Part shown: piece by piece, positions 19,623-29,788 of the stretch
Numbering within the stretch: the first letter of the stretch is position 1
Layout: the number at the start of each line of letters is the position of its first letter
Source: Spirodela intermedia
Taxonomy: Eukaryota; Streptophyta; Magnoliopsida; Alismatales; Araceae
DNA: 64,000 nt
NCBI GenBank assembly: GCA_902729315.2
Contig: LR746265.1
Span: 2,708,892-2,772,891, forward strand
Direction: 5' to 3'
Notes under the pieces: generated by a model
What the model saw: the letters and a program-made list of their open reading frames with translations, nothing else
Databases searched by the model: none
Told to the model about the DNA's origin: nothing
Position numbers and translations under genes: made by a program

Positions 19623-22600
19623 CCTCTCTCCAACGCACAAACCGGAATACGTCTCTTGCTGCCGCTCCCGGTTCCGACTTATCGAATCCCGTTGTCTCTG
19701 AGATGTTACCAGTGTATACGGGTTGAGAGAGGGAGGGGAGGGGAGGGGGAAGAGAGAGAGAGAGAGAGAGAGGAAGGAGGGAGCTCTGCTAGAGAGAAGA
19801 GGCCGCGGGGGGGAATATAAAGGAGAAGGATCGATGGGACGGGTTTCACAGGGGTGGATGTGCGCGTGGTTTAATCCTTCTCTCTCCTCAGTTTTGACCG
19901 GCGAGGGATGGGAGGAACAGGAAGGAATGCATGAAGAAGGAAGGAGTCATTTTGGAGGTGTTGCCGACGGCGTGGCCTGCTGAGGCCGGTAGCATCACTT
20001 CTTCATTCACCAGTCCTCGTTCTCCCTTCCCATCTCTTAACCAGGGCGGCCAACTAACCTTATCTTCGTCCCTGCAGATTATAACTCAGCCTGGGAAGCT
20101 AAGTTAACGAAGAACCCTAATTACCGTCTCAACGCTTCTGTTGGTTTTACCTCTCTCTTCTCTCTCTCTCTCTCTCTCTCCCTCCCGTCGCTTTGATGCA
20201 TCGGCTCTCGCATTAATAAGGACTGTTGGAGGTTGGTGTGCCACAATCAATGCTGCGGCACCTCCCAACCCCACTTCATGGCACTGGTGCAGATACATTC
20301 CAACGTCGCCCGGTGGGGGGTGATAATTGCGGCCTCCCATAATAAGGGTTTAATCTCCCGAGGGAGAAGAGAGATCCCATCTGTCTACCTCCAGCTCCAG
20401 TAAAATCTTAGCTATAATTCGCTGGCAATATCCGTCAACGTATTCACTCCCTTGAATACTTCGACGTCCGTATTCTACGCCGCAGCTCCCGGTATTCACC
20501 TACAGCCTCCCTGCATAGCCCTTTTTGTCGCCCGCCCTTTAATGGCTACGAACCTCAAGAACAAACGACCCCCCTCACCGCTGGCCTCCACGGGTCTTAT
20601 TCTGTTCAAAGATGGAGGAGAAGAAATAGAGTTTTGATGGAGATACACTCTCGCTGCAGGCGAGGGGGATGAACTCTTTTAGACCAGCCAGCAACTGGGC
20701 ATGTTCATGAGCGGTCCCCCGGTGGGGACCCCGCCATCCACAACCTGCCCGCCATACCTTCAACGGTTGGCCAAGCCATTTCGGGATGAGCGGAATCTGC
20801 TCTCCGCCGAAATGTACCGCGAATGATCGCTCAGTCATTCAGCACCGGAAGACCACGGTTTGGATAATTGGCTGCTCAAGCCAGCGGCGCTGCCACGACC
20901 GCCGCCGCTCAGCGCCGCCCCCCACCGGCCCTTGCAAGTAAATCGTTAGGAAGCCCACGGGAACCTTTTAGGGTGGGTAATAAAACCGAATGAGCAGGAA
21001 TTCTTGTAAAGAAGCGTACTTTCGAATGGGTCAACGAAGAGGCCGAGAAGTTTATAAAAGATCGCCTTTTGTATATTAATACAATCAATACTCTCTCCGG
21101 CGTGGGCAACGGGTCATAAGCCCATGGCCTTACGGCAGATATGTAGGAGATAGCGTGACTCTGACTGCTTTGGCGTTTCAACTAACAGAGATGCGGGCCG
21201 CCCTGCAAATTTCTGAAACAGAGAGCAGTGATCGGCGGATCCCAGCTCGAGTCGCATGGAATCCAGTCCACCACCAGCAAGCGAAAGGCCGCACAGAGCG
21301 TGCTCGCGCAAGGATGACCGTCCCACTCGCCGGCACGGCCCATGGACTGTGGCAATTAATTGCAGGACCGTTAGACGAAGCAAAACGGCAGCTCACCCCC
21401 CCACTCCACGGGGCACGCTGAGCGGAAGGCGACAGCAGGCGCCCTCTCCCGTCGTGATCCGTAGTAGATCGTCCTCCTCCGTCCTTCCTTGTCAAAGACC
21501 TGCGTATCTCAGCGGCACTCATGCCTGCACCGGCGGGGTGATGAGCAGTCAATCAGGGCGGCAAGGGGAGCAATCACCATTTCTCCGGAGCTTTCATTGT
21601 TGAGGCGGCGGCGGAAAGGGCCCCTACCCCATCTTCAGCTCGAGTTGAGACCACATGGTTTCCCCCCGCCGCCGGGGGGGAGACCCCAGCACGTAGATGG
21701 CGCGATGTGACGCCAGTTACCGTCGTCCACCCTGCGCGAGTCGGCGACGCTGGTTTCCGTCCATACGCGCCCACGTCAGTTGGACGGCCTACGGCTGATG
21801 CAAGAAGAAGAACCCATTCAAAAGGAACCGACATCCCCCTTGGCATCCGGTGCATCCCGTCTTCCCAGTCTCCGAAGTCTACGCCGGCGGTTTCGCGTCC
21901 CGCTGGTTTGCTCCCACGTCGATGCGACGGACACATCCCCCTCCCGGTTCTTTCTCGTTCTCCCTTTCTAGTTCTCCATCCCGCCCTTTAATGGCCGCCA
22001 GATGCTTTCCCGGCGATGAATTGGATGGATATACGTCAGACAACATCCGGTCGCCGTGGAAAAGCAAATTAAAGGGTGAGTGACGCCGCCACAGGCCGAG
22101 AGAAAGCATCGTCGGCAGATGGGTGTGCGAGCTTTCCGCCATCCACACGGTCGGCGGCTCCGATGCCGTGTGGACTCGCTCTCCCCCTCGGGGTCCTTCT
22201 GCCGGTGCACAATTTAATCGGGGTAGGTGGCTCTCGTCCCTCCCCCTTGAATGTGGTTGCTCTCTCCCCGCAACCTGTCGTTGTTTGCTCTAGCTGTTCG
22301 TCGCGCATGGACCGACGGCAGATCTTGACATGGGGATATAGACTTAGCTTTTACACAGGAGCACATAGCTTCCCTCTCTACACACATGGATACAAGGTCA
22401 ACGCGTACCCAGAGGGACCCCTTTCAATACCAAGGCGGTCCCTCTTCTATAACTCCCTCCGTATCTCTTCAGTGAAGCGATCTGCATTTTTAGGGTTCGG
22501 AGGGCCACCCGGGCCTACCATTAGTCACCTTTCAGGTGGACTACATTCAGAGGCGCCAATAAATAATCACATAAGTGCCATCCATCGGTCAAAGGAATTA

Positions 22601-22842
22601 CCGACAGATTATTATGGTAATCAATCAGTCCAATCCTAAACCTTGATTAGAGGGATAGATAGCATTAAAGGCGATTAATATCATTAAAAAGCGAACGAGC
22701 AATCGTCCGTTCATTGAGGTCGGCTGCGCGGTCGCCTTGTCGATTTAAATGACGTTCGAAGTCTGTGTTATCGCAGCAGCGGCTGCCGTGCCCGACAGGA
22801 ATATATGCAGTCACAGTTGTTGTGTATCTTCTTATCCAACGT

Positions 22843-22843
<1 letters not shown>

Positions 22844-22873
<30 letters not shown>
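22844..22873. repeat. (GA)n microsatellite
   Basis: Fifteen uninterrupted GA units in the spacer. Confidence 0.9.
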
Positions 22874-22875
<2 letters not shown>

Positions 22876-23949
22876 TGGTGAGCTGCCCCTACAAAGCTCA
22901 GATGGCTGGGCTATCACGGATGGTGAACTCAAATAACCCAGCACTGTTCATCTTGGCCTTTAACCCGAGAGTTTCCACCTTCGCCTTCCACCGCCACTGT
23001 TCATCGTTCCGATGCCCAGCTCGATGATCAGCTAGTTCTCCTGCCCAAGCCGAAGATGGTGGGACAGATTGGGGGAGCCCTCGATGGAAAGCTCTTAACT
23101 CCGGAATGAATGTCGGTTGACCAGTGGCAAGTGCTACGTGGGGCAAAGGAGGAATCTCGCCATTATAAGGCCCCTCCCCCACCCCTCTCCTCTCGTTCTA
23201 GCAGACGACTTACCAGCTGTGGAGGAAATGTGTGAAGCATCTTAGGGACATGACAAGATGGCTGAGGTCGTAGATATAAGTACGGAGGAAGAGGTGGTCA
23301 GGCTTGGACCGCCTTCTATTTTCAGCATTGAAGAAGTTCGGAGGTGGAAGCGTTCCACTTCCTCTCGTTTCTCCCGGCTGCTGCCGTCCCTCGTAAGATG
23401 GATAGTTAATCCTCTGAAGTTGCAACCTTTTCTTTCCGGGCTTTCGTTGTTCTGCGAACCCTTCTCTTATTTGATAACGATAATTGAGACAATGACCAAT
23501 AAGACGGCCTTAATCTATCCAAAAAGCATTTAATTCGTGGTATCTCAAGTCGTAGGAAGGCCGGCATCGGAAGAGAAGGCGCTTCAAGGACCAATAACGC
23601 AGGTGGCCGTCTAGCATGAACCCTGGACGTCTAAAACCATCATGGGCTGAACTGGGCCGAGGAGCACGGAAAATTAAGGAATATTTTTCAAAGAATCGTG
23701 ATGGAATCAATTTCGTCCAGTGGATCAGGTATGAAGATCATTGGCACTTTTATGAGGAAAGATGGCCTTTCTATTTATATGAAAAAAATAGAGTGATACC
23801 CTTACTAGCTACAGCCAGAGTTGTTCGCGGTCTCAGTATCACGCACACGATCTTCACCATCGTTGCTTCTCGTGTGACCCACGCTTAGCGTTTGTTTGAC
23901 GCACAAGATGAGTGGAACGCTATCCTCCGCAGGGCACGCGAGATGAGTG

Positions 23950-23950
<1 letters not shown>

Positions 23951-24011
<61 letters not shown>
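23951..24011. repeat. Long perfect (CT)n microsatellite, about 30 units
   Basis: Sixty-one bases of uninterrupted CT, the longest simple repeat in the window. Confidence 0.95.
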
Positions 24012-24014
<3 letters not shown>

Positions 24015-24460
24015 ACCTATCTATCCGTCTATGGAAACGTATATAATACGTCCCGTTAGAGATTTTGTGAGCAGTCTAGGCGGAACGGAATCAACGAGCG
24101 TCCGATGGAGGGGCTTGAGAGAGAACCTCTTTATCGCTTGTAGATTTCCAAGAGTGGGCAGATCAGATTTCTCTCTCCGAGAACGTTCAGGGAGGTGAAC
24201 CCACTATACGTCCTCCGGTAATCTGAGACGGGCTGGTGTGAGGAGAAGATGAGCTCAGGTGGACCCTAGAAATGGCTTCTAGCAGGAGAAAGCCATGGAA
24301 AAGCACTCAGGGCTCGAGCACACGTCTCTATGGAAAGATCTCGTCCTGTCTCAGAGCGAGCTTAGAATCGGGAAGGACATCTCATCCTCGCATTCGTCGA
24401 CTTTCAGGGTAGACCCCGTCGTGAGTGGAATTACCGGTTCTTGAGAGAGAACTGAAGAAG

Positions 24461-24667
24461 AATGAATGACCTCATATCCATTCTGTTCCTGCCTGGGGGC
24501 TTTGTCGCTATTTCGATTCTCGGGTCAGATTTGGTGTCTGGAAGAGAGATAGAGCGAGAGAGAGAGAGGACTGGTGAGTGGAGAAGAATGAACCCATATC
24601 AATCCTCGTCCTCGTGTTTCGCTTCAACCCCGTCAAAAGTGAGGTTGTTTCGAGTCAGACAGCCTTC

Positions 24668-24704
<37 letters not shown>

Positions 24705-25195
24705 GTAAGTGGAGAAGAATGAACCCCTATCAATGCTAGTCCTCATATTTCGCTTCAACCCTGTCAAAAGTGAGGTTATTTCAAGTCAGAGAGCCTTCTG
24801 GAAGAGAGAGACAGACAGACAGACAGGCAGTCGTCAAGGGAGAAGAATGCTCCTATGTCCATGCTATTCCTGTGTTTTCCTTCAACCTGGTCAGCAGTGA
24901 GACTGTTTCGAGTGAGACAGGATTTCTTGAAGAGAGAGAAAGAGAGTTGTCAAGGGAGACAATGAGCCTATGTCTATGCTATTCCTCCGTGCTGTGCTTC
25001 AACCTGGCCATCAGTGATACTGTTTCGAGTGAGACAGAACTTCTTGAAGATGAATAGAGAGAGAGAGAGTTGTCAGGGAAAAGAATGAGCCAATATCCAC
25101 GCTATTCCTCCGTATTTTCTTCAACCCGATCATCAGAGAGACGGCTTCTTGAAAAGAAAGAGAGAGATAGAGAGAGAGAGAGAGAGAGGGAGTGA
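24461..25195. repeat. Minisatellite of about six 115-131 bp units, each ending in a GA tract
   Basis: Units start at 24461, 24587, 24718, 24846, 24961 and 25084. Each begins AATGA/AATGC, has a middle part related to CGCTTCAACCC and GTTTCGAGT, then CTTCTGGAAGAGAGA or CTTCTTGAAGA followed by GA dinucleotides of varying length. Units 2 and 3 are most alike; units 1 and 6 are most diverged. One unit carries a GACA variant tract near 24810. Confidence 0.85.
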
Positions 25196-26473
25196 GGGAG
25201 AGGCGTACTCGCCGACGAAGCCCTGCTCGGATCGTCCAACTGTCTCGATCAATCCCAGCGACATCTCCAGTGCAGAACGGTGACGTAAAGAATGGATGGG
25301 GAACTATGCGCGAGAGAAGGTCGGCAGAATTCCAGTGGAGGATCTTTCAGCATTGACTTCTTGTACCAGCTGGCAATAGTTTTCTTCTTAGGAACGGTAG
25401 GCGATGACTTTTCTGCCGTTGACAGAATCTAGCTTCCGCAACTTGTCTGCCTGCTGCAGCCTCCCCGATGGGTCTGTCCGCTGCCGGAGCAACCGACACG
25501 CCCGCCGCTCGCCACATGCGTCTATTGCGACGAAGCTTTTTAGATACTCCTTTCGTACACGAAATTTTTTATTTGCCCAGCCGGCACGTGCGACCTTCGA
25601 GCGTCCTCATCCAGTCTTGACCAATCTCTGACTGAGAGACACGTGGTGCGGGGGCTCCTCATGTGCCACGTGGCAGAATTAAGCGATATCTCCGAATATT
25701 CTGCTGGGGAGTGGAGACAATCACGGCCCTTGTGTCAACTCGGCGAACCGAACAGCCAGTCCTCATCTGGGGTCGCTGTCGATGCTGGCTCGACGATGTC
25801 GTGGGGCGTCCTGATTGGTCAACCGGTTAATTTAAGGTCCCTTCGGACGGTATCATGAACCCATTTTAGCAGTTAATGAGCGCCGCCTTCTTCCTCTCCC
25901 CCAGCCGCCAACGAGGCTCCCCCAACTTCGATTCTCCCCGTCTCTCGCTCGTCGTCCTCCGCCACCTGTTACAGGACTCTATATCTCCGCAGATAAGGAA
26001 CAACAGAGCTCAGCTCAGGGGTTTTCTCCCCGCGAGCGCCTCCTTCTGGTGGTGGATTGATTACCATTTTTTGCGGGGGTGACCGATCGCCGACTCCGAC
26101 TCTGCCTTCCGGCTCCGGCAACTGAACACCGCCCGTCTGGCCTCCTCTCTGCAAGTCCGCATCTTCTTACTTTTTGCGTAAAGGGCGTGCAGGAAGAGAA
26201 AAGCGGAGAAGGCCGGCGGCATAGAGGGGGGGGGAGGGTCGGGGGTTAGCGTGTTCGTGGGGAGCATTTATGGAGGGGCCGGAGGAGTTGCTGCGTTCGG
26301 AATGGAGGAGAGCGAATCCAGGAAAATAAAACGAGGCTCGTGTGTGACGGGGTGGAGAATCAGTCTACCATTTTTGCCTCTTCTCGTATCCTTCAGAAGT
26401 TTGTTTCCAGTTTTTCCTCCGTCACCGTCCTAGTATATACATCCTCCTGAGAAGCGTATCTTCTAGCACAAGT

Positions 26474-26475
<2 letters not shown>

Positions 26476-26511
<36 letters not shown>
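26476..26511. repeat. (CT)n tract upstream of the DUF789 gene
   Basis: About 18 CT units, 245 bp before the start codon, on the sense strand. CT-rich tracts near the transcription start are common in plant genes, so it may lie in the leader or core promoter. Confidence 0.85.
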
Positions 26512-26513
<2 letters not shown>

Positions 26514-26755
26514 TCCTCCCTCCCCCAAATAGAGAGCACTGTACCAGCAGCCCCATTTTCTCTGTTGGCAAACTCTTGCTTTAGCTCGGCAATCGCCCCC
26601 ACCATTGACCGGTGGAGACTGTATAGATCTCTTCTGTTGCCTTCTTCACTCGTCCTTTCGACCGTCTGCTTCCATCGCCTGCTCAGATTTTCTCTCCGCC
26701 GAGATAATCGATCGGCCTCCAGCGGCTAGCGGGGTTTCATCGCCGTACGCCGGGA

Positions 26756-28387
26756 ATGGTCCCCTCGAATCTTCAGAGCTTCCTGAGGCGCACGACGCCC
26801 TCTGTTCCCTCTCGATTTCTCTCCAAGGTGACTTGCTCCCTCCCTTTCTGCGAATGCATGATCTTTCTAATTGGGTGTGCATTTTTGAATCATTGTTCTG
26901 GTTTGATCGGATGATCGCCCTCGAAAAGAAACTCTGCCCGGTTTTTATCGAAAGGGAACATTTTGACGAACGAAACCTCTGATCCGTTAAATAATCAAAA
27001 ATCCTGTTATTTCTCTTACCAGCTTCCCCTCTTGTCGCAGAGCTCGATCCATTATCGGACCCCCGAGTGGCAGTTCCATGGTGGCAAGGATCCCATCGAA
27101 TACTTCACTCTAGGGGACCTCTGGGATTGCTACGACGAGTGGAGTGCCTATGGTGTCGGCACTCCCCTCCGCCTCGAAGATCATCACCAGCCTGTCGTCC
27201 AGTACTACACACCGTTCCTCTCTGGGATTCAGCTGTACTCGGGAAAAGTCAGCGGCCCGAGGTCCCCGTTCTATTCCCTCCGTCAATCTTCTTCCCAAGT
27301 CCCCAGCTCTCCCGATCTGTTTGAGGCGAAATCACAGATGGGTTTTCTCCCGATTCAGGAACTCGAAGGAGGATTCCGAGTTCGAGACCGATTCCACGTG
27401 CAGCGATGGCGGCGTGGTGAAGCTTTCGAGATCGAGCAGCGATTGCTCGAACAGGACCTGGGATTCGGAGGACTCGGGGTCCGATCAAGAGGTTGACTCG
27501 AAGATCAGAGAGCGCCTGGGCAGGCTTTACTTCCAGTACTTCGAAACATCTGGCCCTCATCTTAGACCGCCGCTCAGAGACATGGTAAAAATTCTGCTTA
27601 CCATCTGTTCTAACCCGATGAACTGGGAATTACCCACCATGAGACCCTTTTTTTTTTTTTTTGGCTGTAGATCAATAAATTATCAGAGACGTATCCTGGA
27701 TTGCACTCTCTGAGGAGCATCGATCTTTCTCCTGCTAGCTGGATGGCGATCGCCTGGTACAGCATCATGGCCTGTAGATGGGTCATATGTGAATTTTTTT
27801 AGTGGTAGATTGGAGAAAATTCGCTAGATTATGTCAGAGCTGACCCCATTATTTCCGCATTAGGTATCCTATATATCACATCCCTGCGCAGAGAAATCCA
27901 AAAGAGCTCTACTCTGCGTTCCTGACTTACCACACCTTGTCATCAACATTCCAAGGTACGTCTGCATGTGGGGAGCTAATATCCACTTATAGAACACATT
28001 TTCTTCCCTAAAAATGATTTTTTTTTCCTCCGTAGACTTCTGCCCTGTTGCCCATCTACTGGTCATCTGGATTACTCCGGTGTCCACATCCTCACGTGAT
28101 ATTCGTGGCTTTGAGGTGGTGCAGAGGAGCTCTCCATGGAGAAGGTAAAGCGATCCGGCTGTGGCGATGTTGACGGCGAGCTGGTCAGCATCAAAGACGA
28201 GCCCCGGACTCTCTCTCTACCGCCATTTGGCCTGGCTGCGTACAAGATGCAAACCCAGATCTGGATAAACCCCCGGACGGAGGATTTTCAGCAGTTAACT
28301 TCTCTTTGGAGCGCCGCAGCCTCCTGGCTGAGGCAGCTCGAGGCTCACCATCCAGACTTCGATTTCTTCAACATCCGCACCATGTGA
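26756..28387 (+). CDS. DUF789 family protein, six exons
   Basis: Plant-specific protein of unknown function. Exons: 26756-26827, 27041-27261, 27359-27584, 27671-27756, 27864-27955, 28116-28387; phases close to 322 residues. Family hallmarks in order: LQSFLRRTTPSVPSRFLSK (exon 1), EYFTLGDLWDCYDEWSAYG and VVQYYTPFLSGIQLYSGK (exon 2), an acidic serine-rich stretch ending KLSRSSSDCSNRTWDSEDSG (exon 3), LRSIDLSPASWMAIAWYPIY across exons 4-5, and LPPFGLAAYKMQTQIW near the end. The 97 nt intron 27262-27358 was inferred because the conserved frame changes there; its donor AG|gtcccc is weak. The last acceptor (tttgag at 28115) is also weak but is the only one that avoids an upstream stop. No signal peptide or membrane segment. 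It closest resembles the subgroup with YFTLGDLWDCYDEWSAYG rather than ESFKEWSAYG. The spliced product should be checked with cDNA. Confidence 0.86.
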
Positions 28388-29306
28388 ATGGACTCCTCCG
28401 CCTCTTTGACTTCGACTTAGCGCCCCACCCCCCAACTGACGGTCAACGGAAGACTTTCCCCCGCCGCACCCAGCTTTGTAGCTGAGAACCGTTGGCCGGT
28501 ATCTCATGTCTGCTGTATATATGATGATGCAGGAGAGATTTTTTGCCGATTAGAGTAAGCCAACAACCCAAGTGCGTGTAAATTTGTGTTTTTTTTTGTT
28601 GTCGTTGCTTACTTCCAGGAAAATGGGATTTCTAAGCAACTCTAAGGGTTTTTGGCGTCATTTTGGAAGTAAAGTGAATCGTATCTCTCAAACAGGCTGT
28701 CCGAATGTACTCATATTACGTTGACTTCTTACTGTTAAGATAATTTCCTGATATAAATCGATGGTTTCGCTGATAAGTCGTAGCTCCGAAGGGGGAGAGA
28801 GAGAGAGTAGATTATCGAACAGCGTCAACAGCCTTATTTAATAACTCACCGGATAACGTCTGCCCACCCCACCCCTCATCAATAGTCGTCGGTCAAAAGA
28901 AAGGCACCCTCCTGGCAATTTGGCGCCGGATAAGCCTACTTACGTCAACGAGGCAAAGGTCAAGATCCTGATTCCGTCAACCTCTTAGACGGGTCTCCAC
29001 TCTGGGAGGCGGATTCAGACTTCCGGGATGTCAGGACTCCTGACGGCGCAGCTGGCGACAGAGCCCCCAGCGAAAGGAGGAGGGAGGGGGAGACTTTCGG
29101 GCGCTTTTGGGGGGCCCATCCGCCGAAAGGCAGCCAACTAACGTCGAGAACTGGCGATGACGTCAGTCGGATTATTCAGAGATAATCCCCTTCCCCGCCC
29201 CCCACAAGCGGAGGACCCGGCATTTATTTCTCCATCCGGACTCATCGCCATGCAGCGGAAAAGTCAACGCCATCATGTCAAAGTCGTCGCTTTTGAGCCT
29301 GTTTAC

Positions 29307-29337
<31 letters not shown>

Positions 29338-29788
29338 CCCTGCTAGCAAAGAAACCCAGAATGCCCTCCGAAGATTAAGGAGACTTGTAGGTCCCTTACA
29401 CTGGATTCGGTGCCTGAGAGCCCCCTGCCCCGACAGGAATACACCCAGAATGCCCCTCTTCCATCCGAACGCATCCCTGCAGCGCAAAAGTCAACGCCAT
29501 CATGTCGAAGTCGTCGCTTTTGAGCCTGTTTACATCTCTCTCTCTCTCTCCCCCTCCCTTCTTCCATCAATATATATATATATATAGCTTCTAATTGATC
29601 AGAGTTGACGAACTCCCGCGGCCTTTGACCAGTGATATCAGCTGGCGGGGGCCAAATCTGCACAAATAGCCATGATAGATCAGCATAAGTCCATATGTAG
29701 AATGCCCATCTGACCAGAGTGGCCCGACAGAATTTAGTATCTGAACAAAGCCCGGGGGGTACCTTTTCAGATGCAAGAAGTGAGTTCC
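28388..29788. other. Convergent spacer DUF789/DUF3531 with a duplicated segment
   Basis: Two genes end here from opposite sides. The middle part holds a 228 bp-spaced direct duplication (29231-29337 and 29460-29560) ending in CT tracts, and an AT tract near 29568-29586. Open frames on both strands show no family resemblance. Confidence 0.6.
29231..29560. repeat. Direct duplication with 228 bp offset, each copy ending in a CT tract
   Basis: Copies at 29231-29337 and 29460-29560 share blocks such as AAAGTCAACGCCATCATGTC and GTCGTCGCTTTTGAGCCTG followed by TTTACATCTCT and (CT)n. The motif CCCAGAATGCCC also recurs at about 29354 and 29443, which suggests the duplicated unit is the whole 228 bp. 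Confidence 0.85.

Larger units (their letters stand above)
19623..26755. other. 7.1 kb head-to-head spacer between ABCG11 and the DUF789 gene
   Basis: It must contain the promoters of both flanking genes. It is fairly GC-rich, with many short overlapping open frames on both strands that look non-coding: no family resemblance and no coherent splice sites. GA/CT tracts lie at 19751-19772, 20157-20180, 22844-22873, 23951-24011 and 26476-26511. A minisatellite fills 24461-25195. No transposon ends or RNA genes were recognised. Confidence 0.6.

Noticed and set aside
20000-23900. Many overlapping open frames of 60-190 codons on both strands
   Set aside because: GC-rich sequence yields long chance frames. 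None shows family resemblance, signal sequences with continuing domains, or fitting splice sites.
27041-27496. Single long frame as an intronless DUF789 exon ending at 27496
   Set aside because: Its last 75 codons lack family resemblance, whereas the +1 frame carries the conserved acidic Ser-rich part; an intron explains this better.
29343-29788. Long minus-strand frame continuing past the DUF3531 stop region
   Set aside because: It is in a different frame from the conserved C-terminus, which ends at 29789, and runs through CT repeats.
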